From the NCBI GenBank assembly GCA_964035545.1, contig OZ037765.1, positions 27,888,004 to 27,952,003 on the forward strand: 64,000 bases of DNA. Reading direction: 5' to 3'. The translations under genes were made by a program, and so were the position numbers. The notes below the pieces were generated by a model. The model was not told the DNA's origin and made no database searches. It worked only from the letters and a program-made list of their open reading frames with translations. This DNA is from Bugula neritina. Lineage: Eukaryota; Bryozoa; Gymnolaemata; Cheilostomatida; Bugulidae. Positions 16,101 to 28,150 of the stretch are shown here, piece after piece. Positions within the stretch are counted from its first letter, which is position 1, and each line of letters starts with the position of its first letter.

Positions 16101-19100
16101 GTAAACACGAGATCAGTGGGTGGAGTCCAACCACTGTTGGTGATGTTAGGGAGAGCATCCAGATATAATTGTTCCTGTACCTTATTAGAAGTCCTTAGCC
16201 TCTTTAAAAATGGGTTCTCACATGGGTAGTGACTATAAACTTATGTAAGTGTTTATTATCTCCATGATGTGCTGTAGGAGAAGCTCCCTAAAAATCCTCT
16301 CCTCCTTATAGTCCCCCACGTCTCCTTGCACCAACACGGTATGTTGCCTATAAAAAATCGTAGAGCAAAGCTTTGGAATACGCAGTTGGCAAATTTGGCA
16401 AAAGTGGTGATGGTTCCAGCACCTACTATACCCAAGTCTAGAGATAAGTGGGAGTGTTTCGATGCTATGGTAGGAGCTGTAAGAAATACTATAGCAGAAG
16501 TAAGTGCTTGAGCTCCATCAATTTTTTGTAATGATTTATAAGCAATGTTTGATGTAGTGTATTAAAGAGCAACTACTTATGTAAAGGTAGGATTGTGTAA
16601 GAACAAAGTTTATGTTGTGTTTTATGTTAGAGAAATAAATGTTTATTATAGCAGACTTAAAGGAAAGCAATGTGTAAAAAAGGTTATCTCATGAGTTATA
16701 AGTTGCAAGTACAAGTGTGAGATACAAGTCTGGATAAGTGAAAAACGGCTGGGTTTTTATAGTAATAAAAAAGTTAGCTTTTGTGTATTAGCTATAATGA
16801 AAGTGGAAAAGCATGATATGATATGTGAAAAGCTATCATGTATTGGGGGGGAAGCTTTTTCAGCTTATGTAAAGTCCCAACAGTTTAAGACTTCTACTCT
16901 ACAGGACAAACTTCAGACTAAACAAAAATATATTTCCATAAACTCTGTTGAAGGGGCAACTCTGGCAATGTTCAAAAAAGCACTTTTTATAATCATATTC
17001 TAATGATGCAGCTTACGTGTGTGATATTCATATTATGCTTGACTAGAAAGCAATAAAGAGCTCTACCCTTAGGAAAAGTAGCCATTTTAGGAAGGCTTTC
17101 ATGACAGTACCAATGATCCTACTCTCACATGAACCATTTGAATTTGGGTGTTTCCAATTTATGATGCCTTTTTAAAAGCATGCTGATGCGCATGTGTGCA
17201 TGTTGTTAATGTATACCGTGTTATATATCTGAATTATAGAATAAAGAACTGTATCCAAACAAACCAATTATATTGATGGGTTGGAACTTTGGTGCTCTTC
17301 TCTCTATATATGTAAGTGATAGTAACGCTTTTTTGTTTAATATATAGCAGTTTCTACTTTTTCAATTCACATCTCTTATTATGACTTTATATGCCTAACA
17401 GTTGTTTTAGTAAAATTTTAGCATTTTTTATTTTAGCAAATCTCTATTAGATTTTCCTACAATAAACAATACATTGTTGGTTATTTTAGTAGTATGATAG
17501 ATTTTAGTATTCTATAATTTCTACCACATCATATCGCATTAATCTGATTTGAATTTTTTTAGTTCAAGTTAGAGGGAATCAGTAATTAATAGAATACTGA
17601 ATAAATAGTTACATTTGGTGGTTTTGGATCAGTGAATTGAATGCTAAAACACACAAATGTACTTCCTTGTATATTCAAAAACATTTTGTACGTCTCACTT
17701 CTCATATAGATTGGCTCCATGGAGAAAATCTCAGCAGTGGTAGCAATGGGGTATCCTATCATGGGTGTGAATGGGCTGAGAGGGGTAAGTTGAAGCTTTC
17801 ACTTGGTATAGCTATCAACTCTAACAGTTTTGAAATTTTTTTAATATCAATTGATTTTTTTACTATTACTCCAAATGTTTTATCACTTATTTCAGGATGC
17901 TGATGACGTTATTATGGATTCCATAACCCCCACATTGTTTGTTATTGGAGAACATGCCCAGACTTGTCCCATTGCTGACTTGGAGAATATGAGAGAAAAG
18001 ATGAGAGCCAAAAATCATTTAGTGGTTGTGGCTGGTGCTAATGACCACTTGAATGTTAATTTCAAGACTAAGAAGGAGCACAGCCTCACGCAGAGTGTTG
18101 TTGATAGATGTATCCTGGTGAGATGCTTTCTATTGTACCAGTTACCTTTTGTCTCTTTGCAAACTCCAAACCTCTACTTCCTGCTTCTACATGTTACACT
18201 GGCTAAGGTTATGCAATGCAAAGATTTGTGATACTAAAATAAATACTTGCCAATTTTATTGCCAGCTTTTAAATTAATTCAATAAATTTATGGAAGCATG
18301 CTAATTGCATTTTTCTTTTATAACATACCTTATGCTATGTGAACTTATAATCTGCATAATATTATTCATTCATTCATCATCATTAGCTGTCCTTCGTGTC
18401 CGAAGATGACTTCCGGTGAATCATGGTCCTCCATTTACATCTGTCTTTGCTGAGAGATTGCCAGCTACCAATAGGGATCCTCAGGTCTTTTAGATTGCGT
18501 TTAACGGTATCTTTGAATCTCAGTCGCGGCCTGCCAACACCACGGGTGCCTTCTTTCAGTTGTGAATAGAGAATTTGTTTAGGTAATCTAGAGTTATCCA
18601 TTCGATGCACATGACCAGCCCATCTCAGGTTTTTTTGAATGAGTAGTTCATACATGCTGGGTAGATTTGCCTGTGCTAGAGTCTCCTCATTCGAGATGAA
18701 ATCCCACCACTTCACGTTCAAGATCTGGCGTAGATGTCTCATCATATAGGTGTTGAATTTGTGAGCGGCTATCCTGTATACAGGCCAGGCCTCCGCTCCA
18801 TAGAGCAGAGAGGACAGGACAATGGCTCTGTACACTGTACACTTGGTCTTGAATGACAGATCCTTATTGTACCACACTTTGGTCTTTAGTCTGCCGAATG
18901 AGATTGAAGCATTGGACATCCTTGTATGAATCTCTTCATCCATCTTGTTGTTGCACATCACTGTAGACCCAAGATATTTAAACTTATTGACGTTGGCAAG
19001 GTCTTCATTATCTATGCAGATACTGTCACCACTGTCATGGGCTCCAGGTGCCGGTTGGTAGAGCGTTTCCGTTTTCTTGATATTGATCTTCAGACCAAAA

Positions 19101-22100
19101 GCTTTGGAAGCTCTGGCGAATCTGTCGACTAATTCCTGTGCATCGCCAATTGCTGTGTGCAACGAAGGCAGTGTCGTCAGCAAACATGAGTTCTCTAACC
19201 AATACTTTCTGTGTTCTTGTTGTTGACTTGTATTGGTTCACATTGAACAGATCAGCTCCAGGTCTACTTTGAATCCAGACGCCTTTATCACAGTTCTCAA
19301 ATGCGTGCTGTAGAACAGCCGATAAGAAAATAGAGAATAGCGTTGGAGCCAACACACATCCTTGTTTCACACCATTGTTGACCTGGAACGACTCAGATAA
19401 CTCCTCCTTCAGCTTGACTGAGGCCTTCATGCCAGTATGGAGAGCGCTGATAAGATTGGTGAAGTGACTGGGAAAACCGAGTTTCTGTAAGATCTTCCAC
19501 AGGGTCGCCCGATCAACAGTATCGAACGCTTTGGTGAAGTCAATGAAGACCATGTACAGGGGCATATTTTGCTCGATGCATTTTTCCTGTATCTGCTTCA
19601 GTGCAAATATCATGTCTGCTGTTCCCCTTCCACTACGGAATCCACACTGAGTTTCGGGTAGGAAGTTTTCTGCATATGATGTCAGTCTATTTAGAAGGAC
19701 ACGAGCAAAAATTTTACCGGGAATTGAGAGCAGGGAGATACCTCTGTAGTTACCGCACAGCTTCCGATCACCCTTTTTGAAGATGGTTATAAGTTGGGCA
19801 TCTTTCCAATCTTGAGGGACTACAGCAGTTTTCCATGTCTCCTTTATTATCTCATGGAGAGTACTTATTAGTTTGGGCCCTCCCCTTTTGATAACCTCAG
19901 GGTGAATACCATCAGAGCCAGGTGATTTCCCTTCACTTAGCATCGAAGTTGCCTTGATCTCTTCAATATCTGGGCAATCGTCCATCCAGTCCTGAATGGG
20001 AGCTTGTCTCAGGTTCTCAATGATGTTGTCATCAATATCTGGAGTCTCGTTTAGTAGCTTGCTGAAATGCTCTGTCCATCTCGCTAGAAGATCTTGTTTT
20101 TCTGTCAGGAGTGTTGAGCTGTCACTGGCCAGGAGCTGGTCAGGATGACTCACTCTTGGACCCCAAACAGTTTTCGTGCTTTGGTAAAAGCCTTTCATGT
20201 CGTTAGTGTCAGCAAACCGTTGCAGTTCAGCAGCTTTTGCCAACCACCAGTCGTTCTTGAGCTCCCTGCATCTTCCTGTGAGTTTTCTGCCAGCCATTCT
20301 AAGCTTTGACTTGTTCGAGCGAGTATTCCTGGTTAACATGTCTGCTCTGGCGTTGTTTCTCTTCTGGATGAGTTCTTGAAGCTCATCATTATTCTCGTCA
20401 AACCAGTCCTCATGCTTCCTGCTGACAGTGCCGAGGTGCACTTTTGACTCTGCATAAACTATCTCTTTGAATGCTCTCCACTTATTCTCTACGCCCTCTG
20501 GAGCAGAGTTCAGTTTCCCAGCAAGGGACTTTTCCAGTTCTTGTCTTACTTCCTCATTCTTAAGTCGAGAAACGTCCAGCTTCTGGCAAGGTGTTCTCCC
20601 TTTCTTCATTTTTCTCCTCACTCTGAGCTTAGCTTTTGACCTGATCATGATGTGGTCAGTACTGCAATTCGCCCCTCTCATCGCCCTTGTGTCCAGAATG
20701 TCTGGTAGATCACATTGTCGTGTGATAACAAAGTCGATGAGATGCCAGTTCTTGCTTCTCGGGTGCATCCAAGAAAACTTGTGAGCTGGTTTATGCTTGA
20801 AGAAGGTGTTGGTAATGCACAGTTGATGTTCACTACAGACTGAGATCAGAAGTTCACCATTGGAGTTCAGGTTTCCGCAGCCATACTTGCCTATCACACC
20901 GGGCCAGGTTGAGTGATCTTGTCCAACCCTAGCATTGAAGTCCCCCATGAGTAAGATCTTATCAGCTGCTGGGACTGATCTTAGAGCCTGATTCAGTTGG
21001 TCATAGAATCTGTTGATGTTTTCTTGGCTGTTTGTCATCGTGGGAGCATAGACAGCTATCACAGTGCACCATCGCTCATCAGACAGAGGAACCCTGAGTG
21101 ACATCAGTCTGTCGCTTATAGCCTTTGGCTCTTCGATTAGTCTCGAAACAAGTTCGTTCCTGATAGCAAGAGCCACGCCTGACTCACTGCGCTCAGATGC
21201 AGTTTTGCCACTCCAATAAATGGTGTAGCCTGACTCTTCACGAATGTTACCGGTATCTTTGAATCTGATTTCACTCAGTGCTGCAATGTCGATGCCATAC
21301 TTCTGTAGTTCAGATGAAATGATTGCACTTCTTCTCTCAGGTCTTTCTTTCTGTGTTCTCACGGTCTAGCATTGTTCGTATGTTCCATGATGCAAGGTTG
21401 AGTTTAGAAATTTGGACCTTTTTATCCTGGGCGACGTCCTGCCAGTATGATTTCGTGTTCATTTTTCTTTTCATGATTCAATCGGATTATACTGACAAGA
21501 AGTTTAAGGATACTTAGGGTTTTGTCAGTTGCTTAAGCACCCCTCTCCACTAAAGAAGTACGCTGTGCTGGCAAGGAGTGTCCAGGACGAGCACAGCAGT
21601 TCAGTAGTCGCAGTGACTGGCCGAGTAATTCGCCCTCTCAGAGTGTCACGTTTCTGGATGGATTGTTGTCTGGGTGATCAACCCATAGATCCTCATACTA
21701 TTAGCCTGGGTGTATCTACACCCAGTTACCAGTGGTGACCGCTTGGAGGTTAGTATGAAGTCTTGACTGATGGGAACTTCTCTACAGTACATCATTGCCA
21801 TCAGTCCTTGGATGCTGGGGTCCGTAGTGTAAACTGGTACAGCTCTTGGTTCCATCATCCACCACCACTTCATTCATTCATTCATAGAGCACTAATAATT
21901 GAAGTAACACTTCATAATTGCCCCTTATCTTTTGACTGTTATCATTAGCACTATGTGGGTGATGTTTTCAGTTTCTTGTTTCTATTACTTGGCTTCATTT
22001 ATATAGGATGAAATTCGATCATATTTAGAGAAGATCTTAACCACTCCAAACAATATTTTAATGCCCAAACTTTCGCTCACAGCTTCCATGGAAAAGATTA

Positions 22101-24855
22101 AGAAGAAGAAAGTGAAGATACAAACTTTGAATGGCAGCAAAATTATGATTTCTGGAAAGGTTTGCCTATCGAATAATTTCTTGTCAGGAGAATTTAATAC
22201 CTGGAATATGAAATATAACAAAACTGTATAACATGTTGAATTTATGCAGTATTTTTAGTGATTGACAAATATTTTCTGTTTTTCCATAAATAGTAAATTT
22301 TGTTTGATATAGTATCTGTTGCTGTTTAGTAGCCTCATAATCATGATTCATATTTTAGAAGTTACACATTTTGTAGAGTGATGGGGGCCTGACATCTTTG
22401 CCAAAAAAGAAAAAAAGTCCGTTGAAAGGTATATAAGCTCACCAAATGTTTTCAGTAGCTATTGAATTACTGCATATAAGCTGTTGAATGATAATAACAA
22501 TAACAATAATTAGTTAAATTTACCTTTTCAAAATCATATTTTTGACAGCTGCAAAGGCAAAGAAACAAGCTAAACTCATGCAGGCAGCATTCTCACCAGC
22601 TATAATTTCTGAAAGAGAGCAGCTAGCTGCCATTGCTGCCATTACTCCTTGCACAACTACAAATGATCCCTTAAACATGTCCAACAGCTCACAAGGCTCA
22701 CTCACTGCATTGCAACCTCAAAAGTAAGACTTACCATTCAGGTTAGGGCACTGAGTATCAAATACTGAAATGGTATATTTTCACAAGTGGCGTGGACTAA
22801 ATTTAATTAGCTGATTTTAATTATAGGCAATTATTGAGGTACTTATTACATTAAACAGTGTAGAATGCCAGCTTGGGTTTGGAGCAAGAGCCATAATATT
22901 GTGCTATCAGTTTCATAAAACACCTCTATCTCGCTTCATGAAGCAATAATCTTGTATTAAATTTATACATCTATATATTCTCAAATGTCATTTCACTATT
23001 AAATCTAATTCATTTTTGGTACAGCTTTTTATCAGTTTGAAAGAATTGTGTAATGTTGTTGATTGCACTTTTTAATTATATAAAGTGAATTCCATTGGGT
23101 GAATCTATAAAATTCGTAATGCACAAGTAAATGTTGCATGACACTTTGTGCAAGTTTCCAAATGTATTTAATGTTTAAAAATAAACCAATTACAATCTTT
23201 TACAGTATCTCTATCCCCCAATTCACGTCGTCATCAGATGCAGGACCAAACATAGCCAACAGCTCAATACGTTCATCCAATAAGCAAGAGCCAACTGACG
23301 TAAAGTCTCAGAGCAGCAAGCCGCAGGCCGCCCAAGCAGCCACTAAGAAAGATTTGCTACCGAAGCCTGCTACGCCTGCATATGTGCAGTTATGTGGCAC
23401 CCAGACAGGTAGAGTCCCACTCGTACCGTGTACCAAAATTTACACTTGCTTACTCTATGTTAATGGGTTATTAGAGAAGTTTATTTTTAGTTCAGTGTTC
23501 ATGAGGTCAAAGATGTCTATTTGCCTTATTCTATGTCGTGCAAATCTAGGATTTTTTTTAGAATAGTAGGCTAAATCATTTCAGTTGGTTTTGAAGAGGT
23601 TTTATCATAACATTTAATTAATCAGTAAATGTGTAGATTTAAATATTCGATATTGTTTATTTAAAGGATGGAAAATAAGTTTGCATGATTACTTTTTAAT
23701 CGAATTTTAAAATGTTTGCCATACATTTTTTCAGGCCAAAGCTTTGCAATAAGTATAGAAAAAGCAAAAGAGTTAATGAATATGGGCTTACTTAGAAGTG
23801 TTGAGCGATCTGGACAAGTTGATAGAGAAAGTAACTTTGATACTACAAAACAGCTTCTTGCTCTTCCACCCGGTACCACTATTGGCTTTGCTACTCCTGC
23901 CATTGGTGCTTCAGCGAATAAAGGACCTGCAGTGAAACATCCCAACGAACACGGAACCCAAAGCATCCGGAATCTGCTAACCACACCTGATGGCAAACTC
24001 ATTTACTCAGAACGAGGTGGTAAATTAGCATCTGTTCCCATGTCATCTGACAGTAGTTGGGTTTCATCCGCTGAGAAAGTACCACAAATTGTGAATTCAC
24101 CATCCTTCACTCTATCTCCGGGACAGTCACTAATTAGAAAGAAGCCTGGAATTACCCCTACTGCTGGAGATGTTGTAGCGGCACGTCAAATTATAGCTAA
24201 TACTCACGAAACTACCAAAAACAAGTTAATTTCAGCAGTTGTAAACACTATTGTAAGCACACCAGTGTCCATCTCTAACCCGACATTTGCTAATCTCAAA
24301 GCCGTGAGTCCAATCAAATCATTGGATGCTGAGAAAACTCCGAGAACTACTGGGCAGCTAGACATTTCACATACTACATGCAGGAATGTTCAAACAGCAT
24401 GGGCACCAGCATCTAGTAATATTTCCTCCAGTTCGAAAGAGACAAACAATCTAGCACAACAAGCATCTGAATCTGTGGCTAAGTCCGTGTTGGAAGTTTT
24501 AACTCCTTTCTCTACTGGCAGAACTCAACAAGATATTGCTGAGGTTAATGAAAGTTCAGTCAATCAATTAGCAGTTTCCAGCAAAAAAATGAATGTAAAT
24601 AACATTGATGTAGTAGAGTCTGTGAAGGGAAAAGTTGCTAGTCCAGATGCATCATCAACTTTGTCTGCACAATCTATTCAAGATTTGAATGACAGCGAGC
24701 TTCTGTCAATCTCTGAAGATCAACCTATCCTTCTGCATGCTACGTCTATGTTCAATCCAGAAACTGAAATGGCGGCTAATAAGTTGTTGTCAACTTCACA
24801 AATTAGCAAACCTTCTGATTCTTTCAGTAGTTCTAAAACCCCTGAAGCTGACTAA
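13143..24855 (+). CDS. KANSL3: KAT8 regulatory NSL complex subunit 3
   Basis: Nuclear scaffold of the NSL complex, which acetylates histone H4 at promoters through KAT8/MOF. Thirteen exons: 13143-13444, 13600-13758, 14573-14747, 15422-15523, 15779-15916, 16278-16499, 17240-17311, 17710-17784, 17896-18117, 22007-22159, 22557-22723, 23206-23408, 23735-24855; total 1036 residues (human about 900). Family stretches in order: LDHCYSKIWN, IDVETHIPV, TECER, GWTVAQNKLFNR, DKCARRLRQVLSNASW, YLEALQTLKAKIPSLIDKM, LLKRPWDP, KPIILMGWNFGALLS, TLFVIGEHAQTC, LVVVAGANDHL and LTQSVVDRC. The core is an alpha/beta-hydrolase-like fold in which the nucleophile elbow reads GWNFG, with Asn382 in place of Ser. The last exon is a long Ser/Thr/Ala-rich low-complexity tail, as in the family. 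The acceptor of exon 11 (22557) was chosen for phase and is less certain. ATG 13143 follows an acceptor, so a 5' exon is likely. Confidence 0.95.
16063..16255 (+). mobile_element. tRNA-derived SINE in KANSL3 intron 5
   Basis: The head carries a pol III A-box-like sequence, TGGTGTAGCGG at 16074-16084, and a degenerate B-box around 16117-16127 (GGTGGAGTCC), spaced as in a tRNA gene. The body includes GGGAGAGCATCCAG, which resembles the GGAAGGGCATCC block I recall from several metazoan tRNA-SINEs. It is GC-richer than the host intron. The right end is unclear; the element runs almost to the acceptor of exon 6 (16277). Confidence 0.75.
18383..19183 (-). pseudogene. LINE ORF, C-terminal part of reverse transcriptase protein (second frame)
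   Basis: This open frame continues the LINE protein after the frameshift near 19180. It starts in the segment following the FADD active site (DRFARASKAFGLKINIKKTE) and includes NKFKYLGSTV, LLYGAEAWPV, RWAGHVHRMD and GRPRLRFKDTVKRNLK, common to the C-terminal domain of such elements. It ends at a stop codon directly next to the 3' tail. It is not a host gene. Confidence 0.88.
19035..21362 (-). pseudogene. LINE ORF, AP endonuclease plus reverse transcriptase part (frameshifted)
   Basis: Endonuclease motifs: IDIAALSEIRF, MGDFNARVGQD, WMHPRSKNWHLIDFVI and a C-terminal TDH. Reverse transcriptase motifs: LITIFKKGDRKLCGNYRGIS, FRSGRGTADM, YMVFIDFTKAFDTVDR, VKQGCVLAPTLFS and the catalytic FADD near the end. 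The expected start of the endonuclease (LNLASWNIRT) lies upstream in another frame, separated by a frameshift near 21345 where AAGA appears duplicated. A second shift near 19180 throws the frame off just after FADD. The long remaining open frame suggests a fairly recent insertion. Confidence 0.9.
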
Positions 24856-27053
24856 GTAATGGTTGAAATTGTCATTATAGAAGCTGTTTTCTGTACTCAT
24901 CTAATGAGTATTTCCTATACAAATATATCAGAAGTAGTATAATTATAATTTATAAAATTTATAGTTTATACAATTAGAGTAAATTATAGTTTGCTCAGCT
25001 TTTTATTTTACAATTTTGTTGAAATAATTTTTTTAAAACTCCCTCTCAAATCAATAATTTCAATATATAACATTGTAAATACTATTTAAACGAGTAAATA
25101 TTTCATTACATTAAAAAATAAGTTGGGAAAATGCAGCTGACAACCATTCATCTAGCACATTACAATAGAGGCTTAGCAAAAAGTACTCTTCTTTCCCGTT
25201 TGATGCACTGAGTAACTGCCAAGTCTTTAAGACATTTGAGATGCTCACTGTTTGAATTTTTTCCATTAGTCTTGCATTCTTTTTTTTAAATTTCTGAAGA
25301 CTTGTCAAGCCATAATTGGCTAATGTGATGGACATCTCCATGGCAAAATTGATTATTTCATGTTACATTATGCAAATTGTTTAAATTGTTTGCTGCATAG
25401 TGAGCACATTTATTCCTGTCATTTAGTGTTTGTCTAGAATCTAGATCTTGTTTACAAGTATATTGTTCAAGCCAAAATGAAAATGTTCATATAATAAGTA
25501 TGAGCTTGTATATATACAAGAACCCTAAAACCATGGGTTGGCTCACATTTTACTTCAGGCAACTAATATAGACTGCAGTCTAAACTTTATATCGGCATGA
25601 GTTATTATAAACAAAAATGTCTAATATGATTAAAACAGCTATTATCTTAAACATAGATGTGCCATGGCTATCACATTTTTAAAATGTATACAAGAAAGGT
25701 TTCAGATTTAATTTTTCACCCTGTGATTGGTTTGCCTTAAAAGTAGGCAATATTTACCTACTGTAGCTCCCCAACTCCTAGTAATACAAATGATACATTT
25801 CTAGAATGAAGACTATAAAAATATCGTGCCATTAGCCATCAGCACTTATGCACCTATTATGCTATTCTTTCTTAAGCCTCTTGGTTGTTCTGCATGAGTT
25901 CTTTGCATATATGAGAATGCAAATTTTCAGCGAGCAAATAACATGGTCTTATTGGTATTTTTTCAATTGACTTGATTAGTTTGTGGTGCACATAATGGTG
26001 TGGGGGTTGGTCTGTACACAAAATGAACAGACATTCTTTCTTCTATGTCATGTTTCAAGCAGGAGATATCTTTTCCTTAACCCTTTGGTTTTGAGTGCGT
26101 TACTGTGATTATTATTCAACTCTCTTGTAATTCCTCTAATCTCATGTAATATTTATTTAGTGTGCAACTGTGGGGGGCTACCATTGTCATAAAATTGTTT
26201 CTGAGGTCAACTGTACAGAGATGGGGTAATTTGGGCTTGCTTTAGTTGTTTAACTATTTGTCCCAGCTAACATACGTATATCCGCAGGTTACATTTACAG
26301 ACCTAGAACCTCTAGCTATAAATAGATTTGTATATTTGTAGTAGTAAACATTCAGCTGATGTATTTTTTACTGGGCACTCTTCTACAATAAAGGTCTATA
26401 TAAGAACTGAAGCAAACTGCACAAAATTATTCATATTGTGTTTCCAACAAGTGAGATTAGGTCTCAGCAGTACCAGAGAAGCAAGAACCCCAACACTTGT
26501 ATAATATTTACTATGATATATAGCAAACAACTTTCTGCCTGGATTCGAAATTTTTATGACGTTAGTTACATAGAATATAACATTTTTTGATGAGTTTGTC
26601 AGCAAGTAAAGCTTAAGCTCAACGACAAAAAATAGAACTCTGCCTTAAATTAAAATGTTATATTTCTAAACTTCCCAATAAAAAGCCAGAACATCAAGGT
26701 GTGCTCAAACTAGCTGCTTAAATTTAGTAGAAAAATAAATTATAGAATTTGATTTAGCCATGCGGCCAAAATTGTTTCACAGCAAGAATATATTGCTCAT
26801 CCGTACTAGGAAATTGCATATTTTGTTCAGTTATTAGGTTTAGTCTTCTTGAAAGGTAAGTATTAGCATTTGTTGGGAGAGCCTGGGAGAGCGTTGGTCC
26901 TTCTTTTTTAATTACAGTAAATGATTTGTTAAACAGATCTTTTCATAGACTGCAAAAAGAGCTTATTAACCACAGTCTGTTAAAATTCATCATCATAAAT
27001 CTACATAAACAGCTAATGGTTGCTGCCATGAACACAACATAATTATTAATAAA

Positions 27054-27236
27054 CTACTCTACAAATTCTTCATTTTTAGAGCTGTGAATTTTATTAGGGG
27101 AGACAACTCTGTTAATTAGTGCATAGTTAGAAAGTTGCGTGATACTCGTTTCCAGTTGAGAAATGACCTTAAGCATTTCCTGAGCTGCGCCAAACAGCTG
27201 CGCCAAGTTGGATGATTCGCAATAGGAATTATAACT
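27054..27236 (-). other. Possible terminal exon of an unidentified minus-strand gene
   Basis: A good acceptor (GATTTCAG) is followed by about 60 open codons ending in TAG at 27056-27054. The predicted peptide contains SNLAQLFGAAQEMLKVISQL and then LETSITQLSNYALI, which looks like an amphipathic helix. Base composition is higher in G and C than the flanks, as in the real exons of this window. A second frame is also open over much of it. No upstream exon could be placed, so this may be a pseudogene fragment or chance. Confidence 0.25.
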
Positions 27237-27589
27237 GAAATCACTTATTTACTTGTCTCTGAATAGTAGGTAAGAATTGATTTTTATATTCTGATGAAAT
27301 AACATTTATTACGAAAAACTGCCATTTTGATTAAAATTTAATATGCCGCTTAAAATAAAGTGTCTATTTGCCCTATTCTTTTCTAGTCCCTAGTTCTTTC
27401 GTTGGAGTTCGCCTTTGGCTTTGTCATTGTGCTTTGAGTTCGACTTCTGTCATATGAGTTCGCCTTCACAGTTCACTTTTACTTTTGGGCTTTAGTCTTC
27501 TAATTTTACCTTAAGCTCAAAAGGAAAGCTTTGCATTTTGTTGTGATAGCTCGAACTTGGTGTCAATTATTGCAGTATTGGTATAAACT

Positions 27590-28150
27590 TGAACTATAAG
27601 TATAAGACTAAGAGTAAGTATAATATTTTTGTTTTAATTTATATTAATAATGATTATAATATAAATTAAAATAATGAATAATAATTTAAATTATGAAACC
27701 AATTTAGCATGGTCACTCGATCATCTTGATAAATCATAAATTCATGATTATAATCATGGTGATATAAAGTTAAACGATGATTATTCATTGTTTACATTGT
27801 AAATATCATTGTTACTGGCTATGAGCCACTGACTCTGAGGTTATCAATATAGGTTTAACTAAAAGTGAAATTTTAAGCTGAGTCAAGACTGATCATTGGA
27901 ATAGCTAGCACTACAAGAATGGAGCTTAAAACTGAAAGTTTGAGCCTCTGTATAAGTATTTAAATTGAAATTTCAGTCAAACTTTACAACATCTACATGA
28001 TGATGGTGATTTTCATTATCATTATGTTTCTACTATTAGTATTAACAATTTTATCATTATGATTATCACAAATAATAAAAATAAAGCAATAAACTACTAA
28101 AAGTAAAAATAAATACTACTTGATAATGATTCACAAGTATCAGGAATACT
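27590..28150. repeat. Simple-sequence island (TAAGTATAAG and ATCATAATGAT types)
   Basis: It starts with CTATAAGTATAAGACTAAGAG, a short piece of the hexamer type, and continues into ATTATAAT/ATCATGATTATAATCATG blocks full of short inverted repeats. No coding potential. The same two textures sit next to each other near 10900-11150 and 44760-45960. Confidence 0.55.

Larger units (their letters stand above)
18362..21886 (-). mobile_element. Non-LTR retrotransposon (LINE), near full length, antisense in KANSL3 intron 9
   Basis: About 3.5 kb, clearly GC-richer than its surroundings. Read on the minus strand it has a roughly 0.5-kb 5' leader (21886-21400), an AP endonuclease, a reverse transcriptase and a C-terminal domain. 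The coding frame ends only a few bases before a short ATGATGAATGAATGAAT tail, so there is almost no 3'UTR, as in RTE-like elements; the clade is not proven. Both borders are (ATTC)n tracts (18363-18378 and 21871-21885), which suggests insertion into, or duplication of, a tetranucleotide target. At least two frameshifts make it non-autonomous in its present form. Confidence 0.9.

Noticed and set aside
25111-25341. 76-codon minus-strand frame downstream of KANSL3
   Set aside because: Length is within chance for the window; it lies where the KANSL3 3'UTR is expected and shows no domain.
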